A stretch of DNA of 64,000 bases from Lichtheimia corymbifera B2541 (taxonomy: Eukaryota > Mucoromycota > Mucoromycetes > Mucorales > Lichtheimiaceae), in contig JNEU01000987.1 in the NCBI GenBank assembly GCA_000697475.1, forward strand, positions 1 to 64,000, written 5' to 3'. A program made the translations under genes and the position numbers. Positions 34,738 through 47,078 of the stretch are shown here, in pieces (position 1 is the stretch's first letter; each line of letters opens with the position of its first letter). Below the pieces are notes generated by a model. That model was not told the origin of the DNA. It did no database searches and saw nothing but the letters and a program-made list of their open reading frames with translations.

Positions 34738-35715
34738 CCTTGACCTCAAACTTGGTCAGAAGATACTCTTGGACATGCTGATCAACTTTGTCTTAATAAA
34801 GAACCCATGCTTCATTTAAACATTTTGAATGGGAGGGTATAATGTAGGGTTGACTATGATGGATGGAAGCCATTTAGTATGAATAATCTTGGGATTCCCC
34901 ATTTTGAACTTGAAATTTGGTAAGAAGGTTCTCTGGGACATGCTGATCAATTTCATTCATTTAAAAAGTGTACGTTTCATTATTATGTTCCTATGGATCG
35001 GACGGCCCAAATTTAGGACGGACCCAACGCAAGTAGGGTGCATAGTGCACATCCCCGCGGTTGTCCTCCTGCATCCTGAAACTTGTTCAGGGCTGTGGGC
35101 GTCAACATGCCTATCGACTCCATTCATTTGAAAACCATATGCTTCATTGTGGGAAATAAAATGGGGGCGTCCGACGCTGAACGCACGGTATTATACGTTG
35201 GGTGAACGACCCATAGCCTCGAGATTGCCCACCACAAACCTGAAACTTCCACACAATATACTCTTGGACATGCTGATCAACCTTGTCTTAATAAAGAACC
35301 CACACTTGATTTGAAAATATTGAATGGGAGGGTATAATGGGTGATTTACTATGAAGGACAGAAATTCCGTGCCCGTCGGAAATCATGAAATGTCAGTTAG
35401 AATCAAGAATCTTGGCATTCCCCATTTCCAACTTGAAACTTGGTAAGAAGGTCCGCTGAGTCATGCTGATCAACTTCATTCATTTAAAAACCGCAGGCTT
35501 CCTTATGAATGTGGGTGGTCCAAATGATGGAAAGACAGTGCAAGTAGGCTGTACGGCCTATGGTCGCAAGATTGCTCATTTGAGACGCGAAACTTTAACA
35601 CAAGGTGCTCTCAGACCCGTTGATCAACGTTGTTCTAATAAAGACTTTAAATTTAATTATGAAATTTTTGGTTGGGAAGGGTACAAACGTATGTATGTAT
35701 GTATGTATGTATGAA
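34738..35715. repeat. two tandem copies of a repeat of about 500 bp with internal sub-repeats
   Basis: Two long blocks (about 34740-35235 and 35236-35700) align: CTCTTGGACATGCTGATCAA at 34767 and 35260, GAATGGGAGGGTATAATG at 34827 and 35324, and AACTTGAAAYTTGGTAAGAAGG at 34906 and 35431. Within each block the GACATGCTGATCAAYTT...TTCATTTAAAA element occurs again at about 160-bp spacing. No coding sequence. It ends in a (GTAT)n microsatellite at about 35690-35713. Confidence 0.75.
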
Positions 35716-36519
35716 AGACTATAACCAAATTGGAAGCATAAGGTTTACGCCGACGCGATGAGTGGGCAAGTCGATGGGCCAAAATATATGTCCGATAGAA
35801 TCATGCCAAAAGCATCCCTTTACAGTAACGTTGCTGTTATATGAAAGTTTGGCGTTATGAATTGGATGCCGCAGACAGCTCTATGGAAGGAGGAATTAGT
35901 TTCGCATGGATGTATACTTTAGAAGAGAGGAAGAGGAAGACGGTGTTGCATGTACAGTAGTAGTTCCTTTCAGATGCGGAACACCGTGCCGTTGCTGATG
36001 ATAATGCACTTTTGTATGAAGGATAATTTATTGAGAGCTTTACTTCTTGTAGAAAGATGATCAAGCAACATGTAGCTAAAATGGGAATGCGGATGCTACA
36101 CGAACCATCGGAAGTGGGAGTTAAAAGAGAATCATTTATACGCATTCTTTCTTTCACACCTCTCTCTCACCGCCAGCTCTCGTTGAACCTGACATTGCTA
36201 CATTCTTTTCCCCGTTCCATTATGTGGTTTTCTTCTCTTTCTTTTATTCAGCAATCGCGATCAATGTGTTCAATGAAGGCCTTCCTACTCACAAGCCTCT
36301 GCAATTCAACTGCATGCGATGGTGAAGTCGTCTGACGAGATGCAACAAATGTCAAAGAAGAGCTATGGTTCTATCATTGATAAGGGGTGTTCCATGCAGC
36401 AGTGATCACCACTTGAGCAAGTCGCAGCATGTACAACTACTGTCCCATGAAGCTTGATCCCGTTGTCTGGTAAGAAGAGGATGAGTTTGTGCATGCAAGT
36501 CAGGCCATGTCTAACATGC

Positions 36520-37015
36520 ATAGCAATGACCAGAGGATGTGGGGTGATGCAGCATTATTCGACAACCGACATTGGCATTGGATCAACGAGATGATAAGAA
36601 TGTTGCACAAGAGATATTCACCATGGTACCGGCATTCGTTCAATTGGAATATTGTGGCAGCAACTGGAACAACCCAAAGATGCAAAGGCATGGCATATGA
36701 ATCCAAAGGAAGACCTTATTCCACAGGTTATTCGCGACGGCTACACAAGTTGGGTCATAAGGCAGGGGATGAGTGGATTGGGCCAAGCCGAGGTTACGGT
36801 GGATTGCTGACGCGATATTGGTCTGCACATACTGCTGCAAGTTCGTGTCATTGCTGTCAGCATGGGATTCAAACACCATATCATCTATCGTCCAATGGAT
36901 CATTCCCGAGTACTCATCAATGACGGCGCTTTCACCATTATATGGCTTATCAACATCCCTGCCTTGCTGTTCTTCCATCCGGTGAACCCTTGGGTAGCCC
37001 AGCAACACGGTAGTT
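36520..37015 (+). pseudogene. possible decayed gene
   Basis: Protein-like stretches appear in shifting frames: DDKNVAQEIFTMVPAFVQ near 36590, then MNPKEDLIPQVIRDGYTSWV from about 36699 in another frame, then GFKHHIIYRPMDHSRVLIND from about 36865. Stops and frame changes separate them. No family recognised. The longest single frame here (36489-36923) looks like a shadow. Confidence 0.25.
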
Positions 37016-37657
37016 AGACGAAGCGCTATGTACGATTTGTTAAAGAACATGATAAAGGCAAAGCAGTCATCCAGCACTTTTGGTGGGATTATAAGAAGCA
37101 GGGATAGATGGTTGTTGTTGTATGGATGGCAACGGGCTGGAAAGGGTATGACAACGGGGAAGATGGGAGATTACCATAGAAAATAAGAGCATCACGCATC
37201 ACGTGAAACGGGTCAAGCGATTCTTTAAAGATTGTGAGAGAATGGAGATTCATTATCATCTTTGCAGATGCATCTTTTTCGGCGCATAATGGTTTTAAGA
37301 CTAGCTTGCCGCATGAATTTCCTTTGTAAACATGTAGTACAAGGATGGGTTACGCAACATTTTATCTCGGAAGGCACGGCTCGATCTCCCGAACATCGTC
37401 ATCACGCACACTTTTATGAGATTTTCCTTTCTGGATCCCCCTCTTGCCTGCTTTTATTATAATACGTATTGTACCGCTATATAACAAAGTCGTCAAAAAG
37501 GACAATGTAACGTAACTTAGCATCCATAATGATTTCCATACTGCATGGCAAATCCGATTGGCGTTTCATTAGGTAATACAAGCATGCATGCACTGAGGTA
37601 CAACAGCTGCAAACATCCTTTTTCGATTTCCATTCTTTTTTCTTTCGAGCAGTTGAC

Positions 37658-39057
37658 ATGATGTCTGATACTCCTAGCAACAATGAGCCCTGCCAAGTAA
37701 ACAAGCACACAGAATCGATTCATCTGTGTTCAAGAATAAGCTAACTAACGGATTGCGTTCCCATCATAGATACATGTTCCTACCGAGGGCTGGAGCGAGA
37801 AGCGTAAGCAACTTTTTGAAAGAAGAGTCGAGGCGCTCTTGAAGCATCCCGAGTTTTTGTTGGTCTACGTTCCAAAAGATGAAGCAAAACTGCAGCTCGT
37901 AAAGCCTGTGGACAATGCATACCATCGAGATCGTATTATTCAGAGGGTCAATGAGAGCAAAGCTGACACTAATATGCCCACGACTTGGTACACATTATCT
38001 CATTTCTGGGGCGACGTGCAATCCGATGGACACCGCTGGCATGATATCGGTGACCATTTGAATGATGAACATGGAAAACCAGTGGATCTGTGGGACAATC
38101 CTCATATGCGTATGCGACATCAGAAGCGACAGCCATTACTCACGCTCCTTAAAAGCCATCCTGACAGCTACTGGTGGATCGACAACCTTTGTGTACGCAG
38201 TTTTAGGGCTTCAAAACTTATGGGAAGCATTTACACTTGCTGTTCCCAATGCATTGCTATGGTCGATTGCAAACCTGCCGTCATATCGCAAATCCATGCG
38301 ATGAAGAATGTGGATACGATTACCTACGATACCATGCCTTTCACGGAATTCCTTGATCAATACGAAAAGCTGAACAATCTCCTCATCACTTTGACGCAAT
38401 GCAATTGGTGGAAGCGTGTTTGGACATGGCAAGAGATGGTGTTACCCCAAGAAATCAAGTTTATGGCTGAAACAACCATGCAACTATCCGAGGATAGCAT
38501 GCTCCACGTGGATGATCTCTACCATCTTGAAGCAATGCTAGGGAGGATGCTCTTTGTTTTTATAAAGAATGGTAACGCAAACATGTGATTTCTCATATTG
38601 TGTTATACTTATGCATTATGCAGGATCACGACCACTGCACGCACCAACAACTGCCTTCAAGGAATTGAGATACTCTCGGACGTTTGATAAGTATCGTGTT
38701 ATGGACCAGATGGATTCAAGGCTGCTCGTCTCCTTGATCGATGTATTTGGCCGATCTTCCCGGGAGGCCTTGTATGCAATCGATTATATATATGGTGTGC
38801 TCGGTGTACTGCCTATTGATGTTCCAAGAATGGATCAGCATATCCACGATCCCAACGTGGTTTGGGAGTATTTCTTATCCAAGCTGGATGAATTCTTGCG
38901 AGAGTTCACGCGTACCCAATTCACAAACAATATTGACCAGAATCAAGTTCGACTTATCACAATTACCGAGGAAGCACGTCGAACCGATTTGTCAGCTGCT
39001 AGAAACATGGCTGATGTATACCGCAATCTCCTCGCTGTATACGATTGTGTATTATAA
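37658..39057 (+). CDS. HET-domain-like protein, copy 1
   Basis: Model: join(37658..37696, 37770..38571, 38624..39057), 424 residues, with a 13-residue first exon (MMSDTPSNNEPCQ). Motifs of the heterokaryon-incompatibility (HET) domain are recognisable: TWYTLSHFWG (domain start), SYWWIDNLCV, IAMVDC and RVWTWQEMVLP. A conserved C-terminal part follows: LHAPTTAFKELRYSR, YIYGVLGVLPIDVP, ARNMADVYRNLL. In ascomycetes, HET domains trigger growth arrest and cell death after fusion of incompatible hyphae, and the domain is TIR-like; whether that role holds here is unknown. No signal peptide, so probably cytosolic. Two tandem paralogues lie downstream at 43162 and 45767. Start chosen because copy 2 has an equally short first exon with the same phase-0 CAA|GT junction. 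Confidence 0.7.
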
Positions 39058-39884
39058 ATGCCAACATGATGAGGAGGAGTACTACTTTTATTCGTAGAAT
39101 CACAAATTCGACTACAATAGCAATGATGGGTCATAGGAGATAATAAAGGTATTAAGCGAGGTTCATTCATCATTATTCATGGGGCTTGAAGGAGTGAACT
39201 ATGTATCTTATCGTGATATGGGGTTCTGGATATGTAAATACAGGCTTGTCCTTTCGCATGCCGGTGGTGAAACAATGAGCTTTCTCTCTGCTACACAACA
39301 TTAATCGCATTCCAACGTATAATGGCCCGAATTGCTGATCAGTCATGCAGTGGTCATGTTCGAAGGAGGCTTCGGCTTATTGATAATGGTACAATGGGTC
39401 GTGTTCTCCATCATCAGACTGTGTCGTTCCTGCAATCCATCTTGTAACGTTTCTACACATATAATGATAAGTATGACTTTGGATTATCGTAAAGAGGGTC
39501 AATGGATAGATACAAATGAAATGATAGATGGGGCTCACTCGATCTCTTGGGCATACTCCAAGGACTATATGCAATAAACCAACATTTGCTTAGTTGACAT
39601 GAAATAAAGAGACACATTGTGGGCATAACATATACCTTGGATGTTGCCAACCGATGCTGGTAATGCGACATCATTGTATATAAAGGTGTTCTGGGTTGCT
39701 GGTGGTGTTTGTTCCAAGGTTGTTGCAATATCTTTTGCACGTAGTAGCACTTGCTGGGATGAATACTCCCCCCTCTGTCTTGCATACAGAGAAGTGAAGC
39801 TTCTCTTCACTCTGCGGTTAGCACCCACCGTTTGCTGCAATGCAGCCAGATGCCTTGACACTTCAATGCCCCCAACTGCAATAA

Positions 39885-40358
39885 TTACGTAATATTTGGC
39901 GATGGCCAGAGTACCGGATGCTACCAAAGAAAAAGAGTGTTTAGACAAGCTGATAGTCATACATGACCACTTCTGTGACATATCTACATACCAAACGTTG
40001 CATGACGTTGACAAGATGGTCAACCTTTTGTGAACGACCGTTGATGATCAAGGTTTTGTCCTCCATCTGCTTCAGCATAACACCTGCTGTGGTAACGATC
40101 CTGAGCTTGGTCATGATCTCGCTGTCAGGACCTACAATAAAATGCAAGGGAAAAAGTGATTCATGAGATCAGTGCTAGTCTTCTTCCGCAAGTAACGTGC
40201 CGAATACCTCCACACCATCCTTGTCCTCTTTCCAAGGGATCTCCTTCTTTATATGATAACCAGTCAAAGTATCCCACTTGCTGGGGGCCATCATCGTCCA
40301 TACGGCATCTTCTTCTTTTTGTTCCTGATCGCCATTTTCCTCTTCGTAGTCACTGTCA
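39885..40358 (-). CDS. hypothetical gene fragment, acidic exon plus conserved-looking exon
   Basis: Reading backwards from 40358: an acidic exon (SDSDYEEENGDQEQKEEDAV, WDTLTGYHIKKEIPWKEDKDG), then a second exon from about 40132 joined in phase 1 (PDSEIMTKLRIVTTAGVMLK, DKTLIINGRSQKVDHLVNVM). A short last exon would stop at 39885. The 5' end is not found. The sequence looks coding but I recognise no family. A longer frame reaching 39565 depends on a junction that does not keep phase. Confidence 0.4.
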
Positions 40359-40649
40359 CTGGTGGATCATGCTCTGGCGATGTAATAAGCAATCAAAAAT
40401 ATGTAACGGACGAAGGAAAGAGAAATGGATAGCAAAATGATGGCCGGCGACCACATCCTTTATTATACAATCCCTCGGCGTGTGAAAAAGTGATAGACTG
40501 CTGTTGGGGAATGCATGGATTGATATCTCTGTTGGGGATAGTGCATGAGCTGATAAAGTGAGTGGATGGAAACCCGGCAAGATTAGTACACAGGAAGCTG
40601 ATGAAATGGATGCATGAAAAGCTGATACATTGGTGATAAAGTCGTGTTC

Positions 40650-42640
40650 TTGTCAACGTGTCCACTCCCACCATGAAATAGTGACATCAGTCTCGTCGAG
40701 AAGGCATGTTGGGTGATTGATCAAGTCCGTATTCCTAGTGACCAAAGGAGAGCTGAGCCAAAGCAAGATCCAATCCACAAAGCATGTATTCCAATGCACA
40801 TTTGGCTCATCCATACCAATGAATTCCAGTAGGTACCGTCTCCAATATCCACATCCATGCAATAGGAATCCTTTCATCCAGCGTCCTTTTTGCAATGCGA
40901 GTCCATGTTGATTTCAAAGGTTGTATCACGTCGCCGTTGTGGAATCGCTGATAAATAATCATTGCAAAAGATAAACGAAATAAAAAAAAATGCGTGACCG
41001 ATATACAACTGAAGGCTGACCACATTCTTCTTGATCCCATGTAGCTGCAGCTGACTAGAAAGCATCACCCAAAACGTCATTGTTGTCAAATACCCTTGAG
41101 CGATGATAAATAGCAGATGATGATTGAAATGGCGTGATGCAAATCGATAAGTCCATCTTGATCCCATTGATGGATTGTGATAAAATTGCTGGTTGTAAAC
41201 GCTCAGTACGCCATGAAACCGGTTGCGGGCAAGGAAAACATAGAGGAGCTGTAGTAGTAGGTATGCTCTGCACCAGCCTTCTCCCCATATCACGTGAACC
41301 ATCCATCCCTTCTTCATAATGCGATACGCCTATAATATATTGTCATTAACCACCGGACTATGGCATCTTTGCGTTAATGGTTTGTTCCCTTACCTGTATA
41401 TCACCAAAAGCCTGTTGCATGATGCACAACTATTGAGTGGGTCACATCCTCAAGAGCTGCACCTATGACGTCCGGCCATCCCATAGAAGATAACATTGCG
41501 TGCGATTTGTTGTTGAAGGATCTCCCCGAGAGTAATGACTACAAACCAACAACCCTTGTTAATTCTTGACCACAAAGACGCATCATCCATCCTTGTACTT
41601 ACAGGCAAAATCCCAGCTCTGGTCACGCCCTGAAAGAACCGTCCAGCCAGTAATCCGTCCCCCTTATCCCATCACCAAAGGAATCAGCCCGCTTGACCAG
41701 GAAGCTCGACCATAATCTATGGCGCAGTTGATATGACATTAGCACCAGTATGCGTATGATGTCATGTAACAGCGATTCAAGAGAAAGCACGACTCACCAT
41801 AACGACTAAAGATGGATGATGCTTTGCTGCTGCTTGTACCGGGTCCACCAGCGTCGTAGCGTATTACGTAGATAGATGTCCTCCAAATCAATGCAATTGG
41901 GATAATACATGGCAACTAGAAGAACCGTTGATTAACACGCTCTACCTTGTAGATCCAACAATGATGTACGTACCATGCTTCGGGATCAATGTCTTGTCAC
42001 TGCCCACAATCAAATGCTCTGTAGATAAACGCAATGTACCATAGTAAGTGAACCATCCCATCCACATCATAACCAAGAGTAAGAAGGTAAAAAGGTGTCT
42101 GGGCTCCCTGATGGATAAAAATGGGAAAGAATACATACGTTGTCAATTGGAACTGTATAAGCGAAATGATAGCGAGCTGCACGTGAACTACACCAAACGT
42201 GAACAATAACGCAAGTCTAGTGCTGGAGAGTGAGTACTGTATTGAAATGAAGCTCGCGTTATGGGGAGATCGCAAGTACCTCTGTTGTAAAGCATCGCTG
42301 TCGTTGGTTTGACACGTCAATGGCCCACCGATTCTTCCTGGATTCTGACCCAACGACCTTGTAGATTGAAACAATGCCAACAGTGAGTGCTATGTTTTAC
42401 GCAAATAGAGTCCCAGCCTTACCTTTCAAGTGCGCGAGTGGAGAACAAGAGCTGTTTTTTTTGTTCCTCTGACGCATTCAATATCATGCACACACAACCC
42501 CGCTTGCTGCAACTATTGCTGTGAAAGCATCTTCAATACCCTGCATATAGACGCAGACCACTGTAGCTCAATATTCCAATACCAGCATGCCATTTGATTA
42601 AATGATGGATTCTCGGTCTGGTGGAGAGAAGCAGGAACAG
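40650..42640 (-). pseudogene. possible multi-exon membrane protein gene, unidentified, perhaps decayed
   Basis: Several exon-like segments on the minus strand join in phase near the 5' end: PEELFLLLSTRPRIHHLIKW (about 42640-42550), NASEEQKKQLLFSTRALERS (about 42475-42370), RLALLFTFGVVHVQLAIISL (about 42235-42160), HLFTFLLLVMMWMGWFTYYG (about 42110-42040), and PNCIDLEDIYLRNTLRRWW (about 41910-41850). Hydrophobic stretches suggest a polytopic membrane protein, with a superficial likeness to wax-synthase/acyltransferase proteins that I cannot confirm. Further 3' (41700-40650) coding-like pieces continue but junctions and frames become inconsistent, so the gene may be broken. It lies between HET copies 1 and 2. 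Confidence 0.35.
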
Positions 42641-43161
42641 CTCTTCAGGTGACACATGATAATTGACTTGGTTTGAACATTCAAATGCTGTAGATGGATC
42701 AAGTCTGTCCTAGACAATGGCAAAGTATTAAATTAAAGAGCTCTTTCCTCTACAACATGGATTTACTTTTTCGTACGAAATGCCGCATTCAGATGCATCC
42801 TTATGTCGTGTTACGCTTTAGGGGATTCCCACCCGGAACGCGTTTCCGTATTCCGATGACTGATTTTGCAAGATTCCTTGCCACTATCCTTAAGCCTGGG
42901 CTGATGCCATTTCTCACTTTATCTCGATCCTTGATCCACTTGTCATGTTTATTCATTGTCACTTAATCTTTTTCAATAAAATGAAACGTCATCCTTGCTG
43001 GTATTTATAAAGATTACCATTCATCATGGCATGTCCGGTTGGCGTTTTTACATAACGTAACACAAGCGTAGGTACTCAGCCTGGGGTACCACAGCATGTA
43101 GCAGTAAAATAATAATCGCTTCCCAATTCCCACCTCCTTTCTCTTAAAAGCTAATATTGTC

Positions 43162-44526
43162 ATGCTCTCTGCTGATATAAACCAAGTACGTAAAAACGAA
43201 CGATATAAAGCCTATATTAATGCATTGTGCAAGTATAGATTCATGTTAAGGCGAATGACTGGGATGATAACCGTAAACGGCTATTTGAAAAACGAGTCGC
43301 TGCGCTTTTGAACCACAAGGATTTTGTATTGCTTCATGTACCCGATGATGATGGGTCAAAGCTGAAGCTAGTAAAACCTGCCGAGAATACATACCATCAA
43401 CATGGCATGATACAAAAGATCAACGCGTGTGAGAACAATCCAACTACTTGGTATGCATTGTCTCATTACTGGGGCCCTGCAAAAGCGAATGGAGAGCTTT
43501 GGACCGATATCCGTAACCATCTCGATGATGAACATGGGGAGCCAATCGATCCTAAGGGAAAAAATCCTATTTATATGCGATCTGAAAAACGTGGCACGCT
43601 ACTCGCTTTACTCCGAGCTTATCCTGGCAGTTACTGGTGGATCGATGTCTTGTGTGCACGCACAGATACACCTTTGGACATTATGGGTGATGTATATGCA
43701 TGCTCTACTCAGTCGATTTCCATGATCGATTGTCCGCCTGGGGTCATACGCGAAATCCACACCATGAAGAATTTGGATCCTTATTTTCCACGTGCATCCG
43801 ACAAAGAAGAAGAAATAGAATTCGATGACTATTTCTCCCAGTATGAAAAGTTGAATGAGCTCTTTCTTTCGTTGACCCAATGCGAATGGTGGAAGCGTGT
43901 TTGGACGTGGCAAGAGATGGTGCTTCCTCAAGACATCCTATTTTTGTCTGAAACAACCACCAACATGTCTGATGAAAACATGCTCCGTATGGATGATCTT
44001 GAACATTATGAAGCAATGCTGGGAAAGATGATTCTTTGCTGTATGCGACATGGTACGTCATGTGGCCTTGATAAAAAAAGTCAAGATGATTCACGTTTTA
44101 TATACAGGCACACGAACATTGCATGCACCAACCACTGCCTTCAAGGAACTGAAGACTTCTCGAAAATTCAACACCTATCGTGTTTCGGATAAAAAGGAGC
44201 TGGCGTCGCTTATCACGTTGTTTGATACATTTGGAGGGTCCACAAGAGAATGCATGGATCCATCTGACTATGTTTATGGCGTCCTCGGTGTCCTTCAATT
44301 TGAGATCCCAAGGATGGCGAATCCCAAGGACGTTTGGCATGACTTTTTATCAGAGCTTGATAATTTTGTAGAGGCCCATGTGTGCAATCAATCCTCAACT
44401 CACATGCAAGTGCCACCTTCGTTATTCACAATCAATGATCGTGCTCGTCATTTGGATTTGACAGCGGTTAAAACCATGGGTGAGGTCTATCGTGATTTGC
44501 TCATCGAATATAAATGTACAGTATAA
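43162..44526 (+). CDS. HET-domain-like protein, copy 2
   Basis: Model: join(43162..43185, 43239..44052, 44108..44526), 418 residues. It matches copy 1 along its whole length: NRKRLFEKRVAALL, TWYALSHYWG, SYWWIDVLCAR, ISMIDC, RVWTWQEMVLPQDILF, LHAPTTAFKELKTSR, YVYGVLGVL, KTMGEVYRDLL. The eight-residue first exon (MLSADINQ), phase-0 junction and the position of the last intron are as in copy 1. The upstream flank is also duplicated (CCGGTTGGCGTTTTTACATAACG near 43028 against CCGATTGGCGTTTCATTAGG near 37554). It is the most intact of the three. An allorecognition or cell-death role is inferred only from the domain. Confidence 0.7.
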
Positions 44527-44769
44527 GAGGCATACTTTATTGTCAAATGCATCAGTAATGGGTTTTAGGAGATCTATTCATTATGGGCTCTGGATGAGAT
44601 GGGATAATGCATAATGGGAAGGGTTGCACGTAAAATTCCGCTCAGGCAGCCGCGTTAATTCAGTGCTCTTTCTTTCACGCCTTGTTCGCCAGACAGCGTC
44701 CGCCACAGTGTTCTCTCAATGCCAACATGACTTTTACGACTACGCAATTGCTTTACTCTCTTGATCCTT

Positions 44770-45040
44770 AACACCAGCCGACGATGACAAGCCAATTCTA
44801 CGAGGAGACTTGGTGTCGACATTTCAAAAACAACACGTTGATTGCCACTCGATACGTCGCGTATTGTTACAAGGTCCAGAGATGTTCAAGGTAAGAGATG
44901 ATAGTAGGATGAAAAAGAAAAGATGCCTAACATGTATACTGTTGTATAGGCACTTTATGAGGCATGTGGACTATGTAATAACTGCTGTTGGCCTGGGATC
45001 AATCATGAACACTAGCTCTTCACGCAAGAAAAGGAATTGG
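44770..45040 (+). other. coding-like fragment with a CxxCxxCC motif
   Basis: The frame from about 44770 reads DDDKPILRGDLVSTFQKQHV, CHSIRRVLLQGPEMFK, then a GTAAGA...TATAG intron (44891-44950) and ALYEACGLCNNCCWPG before a stop. The spacing of RR and the closing C-x2-C-x2-C faintly recalls the zinc-binding end of RecQ-type helicases. This is too short to claim; it may be a relic. Confidence 0.2.
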
Positions 45041-45766
45041 ATCACGGTATTTTGATGCTGCATCATCATGTGATGGAAACAAGAGCTGGATTTATCAATT
45101 CAAGAGGATGATACTGAGCAAGACGATGGATATGGACGATGCCAAGGGTTGACAAGAGACATGGATGGATGACAAGGCACAAAACGTGGCTCAGCAAAGA
45201 TCCCACAGCTCGAGGGTCATTGTCCAATTTATATACAGATTTTGAATATGGTAAGCAAAGTGTGGAGCATCTCCAATGGCTATTTTAAAACATGCTAGCT
45301 GATCCTTGTTTGAAATGTAGGTGATGGATCGAGTAGAAGGACGGGATAGGGAGGATATCAGATACTTCACAACACGCTGGGAAGGGAGATACTATAGCAA
45401 ATAAGGAAATAAAAGAAGTCTTTTTTTCTGTCATTATCCTACATGGCCCTTTCGATTCTTTGTTTTGATAACGCAAACACCCAGATTCCCTTATACGTTG
45501 TATGCACTGATCATATGTACCTTATTTCAACCAACACATACATATTATTCCTCCCCTACTTGTGCATCTTATAAGTATGTCGAAATGCTTCAACATTTCT
45601 GTGCACGAACACATGCGTATTTTTTAGCACCATGCATCTATATAAACATCCATTCTCCCATTCTTACATATTTTGACCTCTAATATGATATACGCCGACT
45701 CAAGTCCTGTGATTCCTCCCAAGTATGTCTGTCAAAATCCACCATGCCATGATGTGACATATACTA

Positions 45767-47078
45767 ATGGCCCGTGTATTCAAGATACATATAAATTATA
45801 AAGGTTGGGCGGAAGAACGCAAACGACGATTCAAAAAGAGGCTCTGTAAGCTCTTGGGCCACTCTGAGTTTCGGCTGCTTTATGTACCTCCAGCCAATGA
45901 AGCTCGTAAAGCCTGCCAGCGACCCATGCCATCGAAATCGCATCATACAAAGGATCAACAAAGGTGAACTCGCTCCATCGACATGGTATGCGTTATCCCA
46001 TCTTTGGAACATCTCCAAGACCAACCAACACATGTGGGATGATATTTCCAATTACGTGGATGATGAAAATGGACAGCCAATGGAACCCGTTCCGATGCGA
46101 GTGGAAAAGCGAAGCACACTACTCCGACTACTTGAAGACCACCCTGATAGTTACTGGTGGATTGATGTCTTGTGTGCACGTTCGAATGATTTCCCTTTTG
46201 ACATTCTGGGCAATGTTTATGCTTGCTGTACACAATGCATAGCCATGATTGACTGCGATCCAGGTGTCATACCACAAATGAATTCCATGTGGGATATGGA
46301 TCCTGATTTCTCAAGTGGATCTTGTTCCGATAGGCCATTGGGTGATTTTCTGGATCAATACGAGCAGCTGAATCATCTCATTCTCTTGTTGACTCAATGC
46401 ATATGGTGGACGCGTGTGTGGATGTGGCAGGAAACGGTGCTACCCCAAGATGTATTACTGATAGCTGAAACAGCCAACCAAGTCTCCAGTGGTCATATGC
46501 TTCATGTGGACGATCTACATCACTTTGAAGCTAACCTAGGAAGGATGCTTCTTTTCTTTATGGAAAACGGTACATAAAAAGACAAAAGTGATCTCGGATA
46601 TGGAATAATAACCATGAAGCATTATCAAATGATAGGGATCCGACCTTTACATGCACCAGCGCCTGCATTCAAGGAACTAAGAGCTAGCCGAAAGTTCAAC
46701 ATGGATATGAATTGGATGGATCTGGAGCCACTTGTCACGTTACTACATGTATTTGGGCAATCTTGTCGCGAATGCAAGTATGCGGCACATTATGTGTATG
46801 GCGTACTTGGCGTATTCCAATTCAATATCCCGTCAACAATGACCGATCCAAATCAAGTTTGGCAGTGCTTCTTGCACAAGTTTGAGCACTTTATATCCGG
46901 CCTCGTGCGAGCATCATTCTCTACTACCAAAGAAACGGGTGCCATCCCGCTTATTACCATCAGTGATCGTGCACGCCAATTTGATTTGTCGACTGCTCAG
47001 AATATGGCTGATGTATATCGCGACCTGTTGGTCGTGTTCGATGGTGTGTATTTACATGATAGCAATCCCAAAGAATAA
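45767..47078 (+). pseudogene. HET-domain-like protein, copy 3, frameshifted N-terminus
   Basis: Segments 45767..46569 and 46636..47078 match copies 1 and 2 (STWYALSHLWN, SYWWIDVLCARSN, IAMIDC, LHAPAPAFKELRASR, YVYGVLGVFQF, QNMADVYRDLL). The beginning (MARVFKIHINYKGWAEERKR) is in one frame and the HET core in another; the break lies at 45880-45900, where about ten bases present in copy 2 are missing. The upstream first-exon equivalent (about 45684-45722) lacks an ATG in the needed frame. An internal ATG at 45882 would give an N-terminally shortened protein with the HET core intact. RVWTWQE has become RVWMWQE. Probably a degrading copy, or a truncated but translated one. Confidence 0.65.

Noticed and set aside
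36489..36923. Longest plus-strand frame in the 36-37 kb region (144 codons)
   Set aside because: Composition is not protein-like; a neighbouring frame gives better, though broken, sequence, so this one is probably a shadow.
36640..37077. Minus-strand frame of 145 codons
   Set aside because: Overlaps the possible decayed plus-strand gene; no start context, domain or splice structure supports it.
42694..42966. 90-codon plus-strand frame upstream of HET copy 2
   Set aside because: No homology to the HET family, no secretory signal, and it lies where the duplicated promoter flank begins.
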